Below are positions 15,825 through 24,499 of a stretch of DNA of 27,782 nt, in pieces (position 1 is the first letter of the stretch; each line of letters opens with the position of its first letter). Source of the DNA: an uncultured Bacilli bacterium (lineage in GTDB: Bacteria > Bacillota_I > Bacilli_A > RF39 > UBA660); assembly GCA_934097255.1 (NCBI GenBank), contig CAKONT010000002.1, positions 1 to 27,782 of the forward strand, written 5' to 3'. The translations under genes and the position numbers were made by a program. Under the pieces are notes generated by a model that made no database searches, was not told the DNA's origin, and saw only the letters and a list, made by a program, of their open reading frames with translations.

Positions 15825-17924
15825 AATTAACGGATTTACTTCTTTAAAATAAATACTTCGTTCCTTGGTATTTTTATATTTTATTCTAATTTTATCTCCC
15901 AAATATATTTCTTTACTTTTTCCAATAAGACCTTTTTTCTTATTATCAAACTCATATTTTTCTAATAAATCATCAGTACTTACTTTAACAACTAAACCAG
16001 TATCTAATAAAACTAATATATATTTAGCACCGATTGATGAAACAAAACCTATGTATTCTTCATCACGATTATTTTTTACAAACGATAGGGCACTTATATA
16101 ATTTATATCTTGTTCAAATTTATCTGATTTTTGTTGCATTAGAGAAGAGTGATCTGCGGCGTCTTTCAAATACAAATATTTTTCATTATCATCTAACGGA
16201 ATATATTTTTCATTGTCAAGTTTCTCTTCAAGTAAAAGCATATTTATACTATCAGGAAATCTTCTAATAGGGGAAGTAAACGTCGCATAAAAAGGAAGAG
16301 CAAGTCCATAATGTCCATTGTTATCTATATCATAAATAGCAATTTTCATTCCTCTTAATATTTTTTCTGCTAGAATAGGGTAGATATCCAGGTTTTCTAT
16401 TTGTTTCATTGCCTGCTGCATAAGTTTTGGATTATCACAACTCTTTGGCTTTTTAACTTTTATTCCCATATCTTTTATGGACAAAAATATTTCTTCTAAT
16501 TTTTCTTTAGAAGGTTTGTCATGATTTCTAAAAAGAACATTTTCATCTTGATAATATAAAAAAGATGTCATCGTTTCATTCGCTATAAGCATAAAATCTT
16601 CAATAATCTTTTCTGCAACACCACGATAATTAGTCCTAACACTAATAACTTTACCAAAATCATCATACGTTGTAATTATATCTCTATCTCCAAAATTTAA
16701 ATATCCTCTTTCTTCCTTTTTATTATTTAAAATAATATGTAATTTTTCCATATTAGATAATGTATCGATAAAACTATCATATCCTTTAACATTTTCTTTA
16801 TTTTCTAATATTTTATTTACATCTTCATAAGACATTTTCTTTTTTGAATTTATTACTGATTTAAATATTTTATAATCAACTATTTCACCTTGCTTTGTTA
16901 TTTCCATAAAACAAGAAATAGTAAGTCTATCTTTTAATTCATTAAGAGATGCTATTCCATTCGTAAACTCATGAGGATACATAGGAAAACAATAATTAGC
17001 TGGGTAAGTGCTTGTACCTTTATTATATGCGTCATTAAAAAGATAACTATTAAAAGGAATGTAGTAGGGAACATCAGTAATATGAACACCAAGTAAATAG
17101 TTTCCATTTTCAAGAATTTTTAAACTAACAGCATCATCCATGTCTTTTGTTCTAACGCTATCAATTGTAAAAATCTCTTCATTCCTTAAATCAATTCGAT
17201 CAATAAAGTCTTCCTTTTCTACTACTTTTTTTATATTTTTTACCTGATCCATAGATTCTTTCATAAAATCTAAACTTATATCTTTCAAAGAGGCAAGTGT
17301 TTTAATTTTTAAACTTGGATCATCTCTATGACATATTTTATTTACAAAACTACATTTATATCCTAAAAAATTAGAATCATTTATAAAAGAGTCTAAACAT
17401 ACTTTAATTCTATCTCCATCAACTAAAAAATTACTAGAAGAATCATTTAAATAGAGTGGATACTTAAAAGATGAATCAGTAGGAAGAACATTAAGCTTTC
17501 CATCTATCAAAAAGCAATCAACAATAATATTTTTATTATCTCTATTTACAATACGTTCAACATCACAATAAGTTTTTTTTCCATAAGACTTTATATTTTT
17601 AACAATTATATCGTCAGATTTTATAACACCTAATGGTAAATAATTATTTAAATACACAGTTTTATTATCTATTACACAATAAAATTCATTATTATTATCT
17701 ACTTTAACTTTAGAAATTTTTCTATTTAAATTTTTAGAAAAAACGATATATTCATTTTCTTTCATATAAAGTTTTTCTTTAAGCTCTAAAGATACTAAAG
17801 CTTTATCAAGATTATTTAATTCTTCATTTGTTAGATTTAATTTCTTTTCTAATCTTTTTTTAGAATATTTACTAGAACTATTTTTTAAAAAAAATTGTTC
17901 TATCTTTTCTTCAAGTAATTTCAT
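15810..17924 (-). CDS. rnr: RNase R-family 3'-5' exoribonuclease
   Basis: A 704-residue RNB-family hydrolytic exoribonuclease for structured RNA turnover. Layout: N-terminal winged-helix-like region (1-60), cold-shock domains (about 65-200), the RNB core, and a C-terminal S1 domain (about 622-695). Catalytic aspartates are intact in TIDSVRTKDMDDA (Asp255, 261, 263, 264), as is TSPIRR (550-555). It is shorter than B. subtilis RNase R (about 780 residues). The segment after TSPIRR reads FPDSINMLLL, where RNase R usually has YPDL-VHR, so it is diverged. It lies between rsmG and noc, which are adjacent in B. subtilis. It has its own promoter and terminator, and AGGGGTG precedes the ATG. Confidence 0.88.
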   Translation of the reverse strand: MKLLEEKIEQFFLKNSSSKYSKKRLEKKLNLTNEELNNLDKALVSLELKEKLYMKENEYIVFSKNLNRKISKVKVDNNNEFYCVIDNKTVYLNNYLPLGVIKSDDIIVKNIKSYGKKTYCDVERIVNRDNKNIIVDCFLIDGKLNVLPTDSSFKYPLYLNDSSSNFLVDGDRIKVCLDSFINDSNFLGYKCSFVNKICHRDDPSLKIKTLASLKDISLDFMKESMDQVKNIKKVVEKEDFIDRIDLRNEEIFTIDSVRTKDMDDAVSLKILENGNYLLGVHITDVPYYIPFNSYLFNDAYNKGTSTYPANYCFPMYPHEFTNGIASLNELKDRLTISCFMEITKQGEIVDYKIFKSVINSKKKMSYEDVNKILENKENVKGYDSFIDTLSNMEKLHIILNNKKEERGYLNFGDRDIITTYDDFGKVISVRTNYRGVAEKIIEDFMLIANETMTSFLYYQDENVLFRNHDKPSKEKLEEIFLSIKDMGIKVKKPKSCDNPKLMQQAMKQIENLDIYPILAEKILRGMKIAIYDIDNNGHYGLALPFYATFTSPIRRFPDSINMLLLEEKLDNEKYIPLDDNEKYLYLKDAADHSSLMQQKSDKFEQDINYISALSFVKNNRDEEYIGFVSSIGAKYILVLLDTGLVVKVSTDDLLEKYEFDNKKKGLIGKSKEIYLGDKIRIKYKNTKERSIYFKEVNPLIRTRN

Positions 17925-17965
17925 TTAAAACACCCCTATAAAATAAGTACAACAACCATAAACTT

Positions 17966-17994
17966 ATTATACCTAATAATAAAAATAAGTAAAG
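17966..17994 (-). promoter_or_regulatory. Candidate rnr promoter
   Basis: TATAAT at 17966-17971 on the minus strand, with only a weak -35 (CTTTAC / TTTACT region) 16-17 bases upstream. It lies between the rsmG terminator and rnr. Confidence 0.5.
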
Positions 17995-17998
17995 ATTT

Positions 17999-18038
17999 AA
18001 AAAGCAAATAGTTATTATTTTTATAAACTATTTGCTTT
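17999..18038 (-). terminator. Terminator of mnmE-mnmG-rsmG, encoded within the end of rsmG
   Basis: Perfect 13-bp arms (18001-18013 and 18026-18038) around a 12-base loop, followed by a short T run on the minus strand. The 5' arm is formed by the final rsmG codons (AAA GCA AAT AGT T), and the stop codon lies in the loop. Confidence 0.9.
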
Positions 18039-18719
18039 AATATCTTTAAATTTCCTTGGATATTTCTTTGGTGTTTTATCTATTTTTTTTAATACAACTA
18101 TATTTCTTTCGCTATTTTCAATTGGTAATTTAAAAGAAATAACATCTGAAAGTTCATATTTTAATATTGCTATTGCTTTTTTTGAATTTTCTAATTCTTC
18201 TTCTACATTTCCTTTCATTAAAACAAAATAACCATTTATTTTGGGAAGACGACTTCCAAGCTCTAAAAGAGTAGGGGTATAAGAAACAGCTCTAGATACA
18301 ACTATATCAAATTTTTCTTCCATATCATAATCTTCAATACGAGTGTGAACTGCTTTTATATCTTCAAGTTCTAGTTTTTCTATTACAATATTTAAGAAAT
18401 TAATTCTTTTTTGTAATGAATCAACCAAAGTAATAGAAAGATGGGGAAATAATATTTTTAAAACTATTCCTGGAAATCCTGCCCCTGTTCCAATGTCACA
18501 TATTGTATAATTATTGGTTAAGTTTATAGCTTTTATAAGTGTTAAAGAGTCATAAAAGTGTTTTAAGTAAACACTTTTTTCATCGATAATTGCAGTTAAA
18601 TTGACAAATTTATTATAATTTGCTAATAATTCGTAGTATTTATCTAATTTGTCTAATTGTGTCAAACTTATATTTATGCCAATATTTTTTAATTCTTCTA
18701 TAAATCTTTCTTTTTCCAT
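18021..18719 (-). CDS. rsmG: 16S rRNA (guanine-N7) methyltransferase RsmG
   Basis: A 232-residue SAM-dependent enzyme that methylates G527 (E. coli numbering) in 16S rRNA. Seen: YNKFVNLTAI near the N-terminus, H-FYDSL, SAM motif I DIGTGAGFPGIVLK (75-88), VDSLQKRINFL, and FDIVVSRAV. AAGGAA lies eight bases upstream of the ATG, three bases after mnmG ends. It is last in the mnmE-mnmG-rsmG operon. Confidence 0.97.
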   Translation of the reverse strand: MEKERFIEELKNIGINISLTQLDKLDKYYELLANYNKFVNLTAIIDEKSVYLKHFYDSLTLIKAINLTNNYTICDIGTGAGFPGIVLKILFPHLSITLVDSLQKRINFLNIVIEKLELEDIKAVHTRIEDYDMEEKFDIVVSRAVSYTPTLLELGSRLPKINGYFVLMKGNVEEELENSKKAIAILKYELSDVISFKLPIENSERNIVVLKKIDKTPKKYPRKFKDIKANSL

Positions 18720-18722
18720 CTT

Positions 18723-20570
18723 TTATTTCCTTAAATAAATCATCAATATTGCTATATCAGCTGGATTAACTCCACTTATTCTAAGCGCTTGTCCAATGGT
18801 TGTTGGCTTAATTTTAGTCAATTTTTCTTTAGCTTCATTCGCTAAATTTTTTATATTCATATAATCAATATCAGAAGGTATTTTTATTTTTTCATAACTC
18901 AACATTTTTTCAGCTTCTTTTTCTTGCTTTTTTATATATCCTTCATATTTTATATTAATTTCTACTTCTTCTTTAACTTCATTTTTATAATCTTTATCTA
19001 AATATTTTTCTAATATTTCTAAGTTAACTTCTGGTCTTTTTAACAAATCGTATAAAGATATTCTATCTTTTATAACTGATATATTATTTTCTTTTAGATA
19101 ATTATTAACACTTTCTTTAGGAGTTAAGTACGTATTTTTTAAAAATAGGGTTAATTCTTCTATTTCTTTTTGTTTGGTTTTAAAAATGTCATATTGCATC
19201 TTGCTTACTAATCCTAATTTATAACCATATTCTGTTAATCTAAGATCAGCATTATCATTTCTTAACAATAATCTATATTCGCTACGAGAAGTAAGTAAAC
19301 GATATGGATCGGATACACCTTTTGTTACTAAATCATCAATTAAAACACCAATATATGCTTCATTTCTTTTTAATATAAGAGGTTCTTTATTTTCAATTTT
19401 TAAACATGCGTTTATTCCAGCAATAAGACCTTGGCACGCAGCTTCTTCATAACCACTTGTACCATTTATTTGACCAGCTGTAAATAAATTTTCAATTATT
19501 TTCGTTTCTAAGCTTTGTTTTAATTGTAATGAATCTATGGCATCATATTCAATTGCATAAGCATACTTTAATATTTCAGCATTTTCAAGCCCAACAAGAG
19601 AATGTACCATCAAGTCTTGTATATCTTCAGGCATGCTAGTAGAAAATCCTTGAAGATATATATCATCATAATATTTGCTTTCTGGCTCTAAAAACAATTG
19701 ATGTCTTTCTTTTGATGAAAAACGAACAATTTTATCTTCTATTGATGGACAATATCTAGGACCAATACCTTCGACATATCCACCATACATACTTGATTTA
19801 TCTAAATTTTCTTTAATTATCTCATGTGTTTTTTTAGAAGTATAAATTAAATAACACTTCATTTGATCTTTTGGATCATAATATGCTTCATTGGTATTCG
19901 AAAAAGTTATTGTTTCGCTATCACCTTCTTGAGGAATCGTTTTACTAAAATCAATTGATGATCTTTTAATTCTAGGAGGAGTACCTGTTTTTAATCTTTT
20001 TATATTAAATCCTAATTCTTTTAATTTATCACTTAAATGAAGAGATGGTTTTTCACCGTGAGGACCACCGGAAAATTTAGTTTTTCCTCTTAAAATTGCT
20101 CCTTTAAGGTAAGTACCGGTTGTAAGAATTACCGTATTTGAATAGAGTTTTCTTCCATCTTGCAAAATTACTCCCTTAACTACATTATTTTCCACAATTA
20201 AATCTTCTACCATTCCTTCTAAAATAGTAAGATTTTCTTCTCTTTTTAATGTTTCTATCATATTTTCATGATATGTTTTTTTATCTATTTGAGCTCTTAT
20301 TGCTTGAACAGCAGGACCTTTTTTAGTATTTAATTTTTTGATTTGTAAAATACTTTTGTCAGTATTTTTTCCCATTTCTCCACCCAGAGCATCTATTTCT
20401 CTAACAACATTACCTTTAGCAGGACCCCCAATTGAAGGATTACATGGCGCATCTGCTATATTTTTTACATTTCCTGTTACAAGTAAAGTAGAGTGATTCA
20501 TTCTACTACATGCAAGAGATGCTTCACATCCAGCATGTCCTCCACCAACTACTAAACAATCATAAATCAT
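18723..20570 (-). CDS. mnmG: tRNA uridine-34 carboxymethylaminomethyl synthesis FAD enzyme MnmG
   Basis: An FAD-dependent partner of MnmE that modifies the wobble uridine of several tRNAs. The dinucleotide-binding VVGGGHAGCEAS (7-18) opens the protein. CNPSIGGPAKG with the conserved cysteine, LTTGTYL, LKTGTPPR, FTAGQINGTSGYEEAA and GVLIDDLVTKGVSDPYRLLTS follow. I chose ATG 20570 because an extended Shine-Dalgarno (AGAAGGTGAT) precedes it. A longer reading to 20600 adds ten residues, overlaps mnmE and lacks support. At 615 residues it is normal size. The gap to mnmE is 16 bases. Confidence 0.97.
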   Translation of the reverse strand: MIYDCLVVGGGHAGCEASLACSRMNHSTLLVTGNVKNIADAPCNPSIGGPAKGNVVREIDALGGEMGKNTDKSILQIKKLNTKKGPAVQAIRAQIDKKTYHENMIETLKREENLTILEGMVEDLIVENNVVKGVILQDGRKLYSNTVILTTGTYLKGAILRGKTKFSGGPHGEKPSLHLSDKLKELGFNIKRLKTGTPPRIKRSSIDFSKTIPQEGDSETITFSNTNEAYYDPKDQMKCYLIYTSKKTHEIIKENLDKSSMYGGYVEGIGPRYCPSIEDKIVRFSSKERHQLFLEPESKYYDDIYLQGFSTSMPEDIQDLMVHSLVGLENAEILKYAYAIEYDAIDSLQLKQSLETKIIENLFTAGQINGTSGYEEAACQGLIAGINACLKIENKEPLILKRNEAYIGVLIDDLVTKGVSDPYRLLTSRSEYRLLLRNDNADLRLTEYGYKLGLVSKMQYDIFKTKQKEIEELTLFLKNTYLTPKESVNNYLKENNISVIKDRISLYDLLKRPEVNLEILEKYLDKDYKNEVKEEVEINIKYEGYIKKQEKEAEKMLSYEKIKIPSDIDYMNIKNLANEAKEKLTKIKPTTIGQALRISGVNPADIAILMIYLRK

Positions 20571-20586
20571 TTTTATCACCTTCTTA

Positions 20587-21936
20587 TTATTTTCCAACAC
20601 AAAAGTTTTTAAATAAATTATCTAAAATTTCTTCTGTATAACTTTCTCCTATTATTTCACCTAAAATAGTAAAAATATTTTTTAAATCTATTTCAATCAT
20701 ATCAATAGGTAAATCATTTCCTAAAGCATTTTTAACAGAATTTAAACTTTCCTTTGCTTCTTCTAATAACTTAAATTGTGTAACATTCGATACATAATTA
20801 TAATCTTTAGTATTAATATAATCCATATCAAATAATTTTTTTATCATTGAAATTAACTTATCAATAGAATCTGTTGATAAAGTGTTTGTGTATATTATAT
20901 TTTCATATTCTTCATCCAATATTAACTTTTTATCTAAATCATCTTTATTTATTACAATTATTCTTTTTTTATCTTTTGTTTTATCTAATAATTCCTTATC
21001 TTCTTTAGTAAATTCTTCATTATTATTTAAAACAACTATCACTAAATCAGCATCATCGATTTTTTTAAGAGATCTACTAACGCCAATTTTTTCAACAACA
21101 TCAGACGTTTTTCTAATACCCGCTGTGTCGATAAAATTAAGCATCATATCATCTATAATAATACTTCCTTCAACTATATCTCTAGTTGTTCCCGCAATAT
21201 CAGTAACAATTGCTTTTTCTTCTCCTAATATTTTATTCAAAATACTACTTTTACCAACATTTGGTCTTCCAATTATTAAAACATCTATTCCATCGTTTAT
21301 AACTTTTGCATTTCTACTGTTTTCGATTATTTGATTTAAATTTTTTTCGATAAAAGAAATATTAGTATTTACTTTTTCTTTTGTCATCTCTTCTATATCT
21401 AAATATTCAGGATAATCAATATTAACTTCGATATTACTAATTATATCTAAAAGCTTATTTCTTAATTCTTTTATTTTTGTCGATGTTTTTCCGTTTAAAT
21501 TTTTTATTGCAATCTGTCTTGATTTTTCTGTTTTAACATTTATTAAGTCCATCACAGCTTGAGCTTTAGTAAGATCTATTCTACCATTTAAAAATGCTCT
21601 TTTTGTAAACTCACCTGGTTCTGATAATCTGCAACCACTTAACAATAAAATTTCTAAGACTTTTTTTGTTGTCGCAATTCCTCCATGGCAATTTATTTCT
21701 ACTACATCTTCGACTGTAAATGTCTTTGGACTTTTCATAATAGTAACTAAAACTTCATCAATTATTTCGCCATTATAAACAATATTACCATAAGTAATCG
21801 TATGACTTTTTTTCTTCAATAAATCTTTGTTAAATATACTGTTAACAATTTGGATTGCACAATCTCCACTAACACGAATAATAGATATTGCTCCAACTCC
21901 CAAAGTAGTTGATATTGCACATATTGTATCTTTCAT
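20587..21936 (-). CDS. mnmE: tRNA modification GTPase MnmE
   Basis: A 449-residue GTPase that forms the MnmEG complex. The N-terminal tetrahydrofolate-binding domain (DTICAISTTLGVGAISIIRV; INCHGG; GEFTKRAFLNGRIDL) is followed by helices and a G domain with G1 GRPNVGKSS (223-231), G2 GTTRD (249-253), G3 DTAG (270-273) and NKDD. The C-terminal FCVGK carries the catalytic cysteine of this family. AGAAGGAGG precedes the ATG and a consensus promoter lies about 30 bases upstream. It is first in its operon. Confidence 0.98.
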   Translation of the reverse strand: MKDTICAISTTLGVGAISIIRVSGDCAIQIVNSIFNKDLLKKKSHTITYGNIVYNGEIIDEVLVTIMKSPKTFTVEDVVEINCHGGIATTKKVLEILLLSGCRLSEPGEFTKRAFLNGRIDLTKAQAVMDLINVKTEKSRQIAIKNLNGKTSTKIKELRNKLLDIISNIEVNIDYPEYLDIEEMTKEKVNTNISFIEKNLNQIIENSRNAKVINDGIDVLIIGRPNVGKSSILNKILGEEKAIVTDIAGTTRDIVEGSIIIDDMMLNFIDTAGIRKTSDVVEKIGVSRSLKKIDDADLVIVVLNNNEEFTKEDKELLDKTKDKKRIIVINKDDLDKKLILDEEYENIIYTNTLSTDSIDKLISMIKKLFDMDYINTKDYNYVSNVTQFKLLEEAKESLNSVKNALGNDLPIDMIEIDLKNIFTILGEIIGESYTEEILDNLFKNFCVGK

Positions 21937-21965
21937 GAATAGACCTCCTTCTAAATAACGCTTTG

Positions 21966-21994
21966 ATTATAATATAAAAAACATTTTTTTTCAA
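21966..21994 (-). promoter_or_regulatory. mnmE operon promoter
   Basis: TTGAAA (21989-21994), a 17-base spacer, and TATAAT (21966-21971) on the minus strand, after the jag terminator and ahead of the AGAAGGAGG of mnmE. Confidence 0.8.
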
Positions 21995-22019
21995 GAAAAA
22001 ACTACAAGTAGCAAGAAAA

Positions 22020-22046
22020 AATAAAAAGACCTAATTTTTAGGTCTT
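22020..22046 (-). terminator. Terminator of rpmH-rnpA-yidC-jag
   Basis: Perfect 9-bp arms (AAGACCTAA / TTAGGTCTT) with a 3-base loop, followed on the minus strand by TTTATTTTTTC. The 5' arm begins inside the jag TAA stop codon. Confidence 0.88.
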
Positions 22047-22665
22047 ACTTCTTCATTAGTTTTTTATCCTTTGGTTTAATTACTACACATCTATTAGGTT
22101 CAACACCAACACTTTCTGTATAAACGTCTCGACTATTTGTAAGAGTATTATGAATTATCCTTCTTTCATAAGAATTCATAGGGTCTAACTTAACCTCACA
22201 TTTACTAAGTGCTACATCTTTTGCTGTATATTTTGCAAGTTTTTCTAATCTTAAATTTCTCTTTTGTCTATAATCAGCAACATCAATTTGAATTTTAACA
22301 AATGTTTGAGTATTAGTTGCAATTACTTGATTAATAAACGTCTGCAAAGCATCTAACATTTTACCATTTTTTCCAATTAACAAACCACTCTCATTTGCTA
22401 CTATATTAAAATACATAAATCCTTCTCTATTTTTGTATTCTATATTACAGTTAATACCCATTAGATTAGTTATTTTTTTTAAAATGCCTTTAATAAATAT
22501 TGCCAAATCATTTTTAGTAACTACTTCTATTTCACACTTTCCTGCTTCGTTTTCTTCTATTTCATTATTAATAAAGACAACGTCGCTTTCTTCTAACCCT
22601 AATTCTTCTAAAGCATTCTTTTTTGCTTCTTCTTTTGTTTCCCCTTCAAATAGTTGTTTTTCCAT
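22045..22665 (-). CDS. jag: RNA-binding protein Jag / KhpB
   Basis: A 206-residue RNA-binding protein linked to cell-elongation control in Gram-positive bacteria. Jag-N domain (about 1-50, starting MEKQLFEGETKEEAKKNAL), KH domain with GxxG loop IGKNGK (about 117-122), and an R3H domain (SYERRIIHNTL, then VGVEPNRCVVIKP). It has the usual position after yidC, nine bases on, with AAAGGGTGA before the ATG. It is last in the rpmH operon. Confidence 0.95.
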   Translation of the reverse strand: MEKQLFEGETKEEAKKNALEELGLEESDVVFINNEIEENEAGKCEIEVVTKNDLAIFIKGILKKITNLMGINCNIEYKNREGFMYFNIVANESGLLIGKNGKMLDALQTFINQVIATNTQTFVKIQIDVADYRQKRNLRLEKLAKYTAKDVALSKCEVKLDPMNSYERRIIHNTLTNSRDVYTESVGVEPNRCVVIKPKDKKLMKK

Positions 22666-22673
22666 TTATTACT

Positions 22674-23627
22674 TCACCCTTTCAATTTTACTTTTACTTT
22701 AGCTCCTTTTTTATTCTTTTTTAAAACATCAGTAAATATATTTTGTATTATTGTAAATAATGATGAAACTACCCAATAAACAGCAATTGCTGTTGTCAAT
22801 TGAAAAGACATAAATCCAATAAATATTACCATGAACCACATCATCGTTTTATTTTGTTGTTGTAATTCAGGCACTGCCACAGATTGATTCATTTTAAATG
22901 AGAAAAATGTCGTAATAAGTATTAGTATTGTTAATATGATATAGTACCAATTTCCAGATTTAATAGCCATAAGAGGTGTTGTTCCCATTTGAAAACCAAA
23001 TTTTGTTTCTTCAAATATTGCTGGAACTCTATTAATCGCTTCTAAAAAGGCAAATAATATAGGTAATTGTAAAAAAGCAAATAAACATCCAGATAATGGA
23101 CTGATATTATACTTTTTATAAATAAGCATCATCTCTTGACCTTTTCTTGCCATAGATTCATTATCTGTCTTACCTTCATATTTTTTCTCTAATCGATTTA
23201 GTTCTGGTTGAGCATCTTTTATATTTTCAGATTGCATTGCTGTTTTTTTTGTAAGTGGAAATAAAATTAATCTTAAAGCTAGTGTAATAATTATTATTGA
23301 CAAACATGTAGAATTAACAATTTTTCCAACTTGAATTATTGCATAAGCAAGTGGTCTCACAAAAAAAGTATTCCAAAGACCCTCATATTTACCAGTCAAT
23401 TTCATGTCGCTACATTTTGGTAATTTTTTAACATTTACACCATTCTCTTCATATAACTTAACATCCTTAGTTGGCTGACATATTATATTTTCAGTCATAT
23501 TTTGACCTGTTTTTTCATTTCTTATTATGTTACCATCTTTATCTTTCAATGTTTTAGTACAGCCACATAAACAAAAGCAAAGCATAATAACTATCAATAT
23601 TTTTTTTGTTTTATTTTTTTTCATCAA
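22674..23627 (-). CDS. yidC: Membrane protein insertase YidC (lipoprotein, SpoIIIJ type)
   Basis: A 317-residue insertase for Sec-dependent and independent membrane proteins. It has a signal peptide with lipobox LCGC (Cys23 is the predicted lipidated residue). The conserved arginine lies in the first core membrane segment (TLALRLILFPLTKK), followed by a cytoplasmic coiled hairpin (SENIKDAQPELNRLEKKYEG) and further membrane segments with QLPILFAFLEAI and WFMVIFIGFMSFQL. AAAGGAG supports ATG 23627 or the adjacent ATG. It overlaps the end of rnpA by 17 bases. Confidence 0.96.
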   Translation of the reverse strand: MMKKNKTKKILIVIMLCFCLCGCTKTLKDKDGNIIRNEKTGQNMTENIICQPTKDVKLYEENGVNVKKLPKCSDMKLTGKYEGLWNTFFVRPLAYAIIQVGKIVNSTCLSIIIITLALRLILFPLTKKTAMQSENIKDAQPELNRLEKKYEGKTDNESMARKGQEMMLIYKKYNISPLSGCLFAFLQLPILFAFLEAINRVPAIFEETKFGFQMGTTPLMAIKSGNWYYIILTILILITTFFSFKMNQSVAVPELQQQNKTMMWFMVIFIGFMSFQLTTAIAVYWVVSSLFTIIQNIFTDVLKKNKKGAKVKVKLKG

Positions 23628-23958
23628 TTTCTCCTTTAATTCTATTAAATAATGATATAAGTTCTCTTTCTAAATCGGCATATTTTATAAAAAGAGAATC
23701 CTTCCTTATAATTATAATATAATTTTTGTGAAAATCATAGATATTTTTATTGTTATCTATTATTGCTTTTACTCTTCTTTTTAATTTATTTCTTGTAACA
23801 GCGTTTCCAATGTTTTTTGTAAAAGTAATTCCAAACTTTGCATCATTAGTTAAATTATCCTCGCTATTAACAATAAAATACTTATTAACAACACCATTTC
23901 TTTTTTTTATTATTCTGTTGAAATCTTTAGCATCCTTTATTATATTCTTTTTCTTCAT
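23611..23958 (-). CDS. rnpA: Ribonuclease P protein component
   Basis: A 115-residue basic protein subunit of RNase P, which trims tRNA 5' leaders. The family signature TRNKLKRRVKAI and KFGITFTKNIGNAV are present. AAGGGGA precedes the ATG. It follows rpmH by 41 bases that contain a small hairpin with a T tract, which could lower its expression relative to rpmH. Confidence 0.96.
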   Translation of the reverse strand: MKKKNIIKDAKDFNRIIKKRNGVVNKYFIVNSEDNLTNDAKFGITFTKNIGNAVTRNKLKRRVKAIIDNNKNIYDFHKNYIIIIRKDSLFIKYADLERELISLFNRIKGEIDEKK

Positions 23959-23975
23959 AAAATTCCCCTTATATC

Positions 23976-23996
23976 AAAAAACCACTTAACAAGTGG
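23976..23996 (-). terminator. Leaky terminator between rpmH and rnpA
   Basis: CCACTT, a 3-base loop, AAGTGG, then six T on the minus strand. It begins four bases after the rpmH stop. The short 6-bp stem suggests partial readthrough into rnpA. Confidence 0.6.
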
Positions 23997-23999
23997 GAA

Positions 24000-24125
24000 T
24001 TATTTTGATAAATATTTTCTACCTTTAGCTCTTCTTCTATTAGCTATTTTAGATTTTACACGTGAAAAGAAACCATGCTTTTTGTTCTTTTTACGATTAT
24101 TTGGCTGAAATGTACCTTTTTTCAC
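24000..24125 (-). CDS. rpmH: 50S ribosomal protein L34
   Basis: A 41-residue basic ribosomal protein: N-terminal [18 protein letters not shown] matches L34, and it ends [12 protein letters not shown]. It starts with GTG at 24125; an in-frame TAG two codons upstream rules out an earlier start. GGAGGTG lies six bases before it. It is about three residues shorter than common L34 because the stretch after HGF (SRVKSKIAN) is compact. It heads the rpmH-rnpA-yidC-jag operon, divergent from dnaA across the origin. Confidence 0.95.
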   Translation of the reverse strand: MKKGTFQPNNRKKNKKHGFFSRVKSKIANRRRAKGRKYLSK

Positions 24126-24160
24126 TTTCTACACCTCCATACTTTGTGCTTTTCGGTATT

Positions 24161-24190
24161 ATTATAAAGATAAAAGGTATCAGTTGTCAA
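24161..24190 (-). promoter_or_regulatory. rpmH operon promoter
   Basis: Perfect TTGACA (24185-24190), an 18-base spacer and perfect TATAAT (24161-24166) on the minus strand, 36 bases upstream of the GTG start of rpmH. Confidence 0.88.
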
Positions 24191-24255
24191 TTATTTTTTA
24201 CTTTTTAACTTTAATTGTTAATTTCATTTACTTATTTTATAAGGCTTAGAGATAC

Positions 24256-24399
24256 TTATTAACAATTTTAACAATTAACTTATTAACCATTGTTAAAATT
24301 GTTAATAAAAAAATTGTTGAAATTTGTTGAAAACTCATCTATCATATATAAACAAACGGTTTTAATTGTTAATAACTTTGTTAATAAATATGTTAATAA
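24256..24399. other. oriC: Origin region, part 1 (rpmH-dnaA gap): non-canonical DnaA-box cluster
   Basis: The 374-base gap between rpmH and dnaA holds five exact copies of TTATTAACA: 24256-24264 on the plus strand, and 24300-24308, 24367-24375, 24379-24387 and 24391-24399 on the minus strand. The last three start exactly 12 bases apart. A one-mismatch copy lies at 24280-24288. Canonical TTATCCACA was not found. Position, clustering and even spacing support DnaA binding; this is inference. A clear dnaA promoter is not visible; TAAAAT at 24434-24439 with a weak TTTTAT at 24411-24416 is the best candidate. Confidence 0.85.
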
Positions 24400-24499
24400 C
24401 TTTTTAGGGGTTTTATTTTTTAACAATTTATACTAAAATAATTAACACAAGTACAGAAGAAAAAAATAAAAAATATGAAGTGTGGGGAAGTGGTTATTT

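Noticed and set aside
20882..21334. 150-codon plus-strand open frame opposite mnmE
   Set aside because: It lies entirely antisense to a complete mnmE, has low-complexity Ser/Ile/Leu composition typical of the reverse complement of AT-rich genes, and has no Shine-Dalgarno support.
24054..24069. parS-like palindrome with CACGTG core in rpmH
   Set aside because: It matches the 16-base parS consensus at only 12 positions by my count, and the bases are explained by the Ser-Arg-Val codons of L34. No better parS was found in the window.
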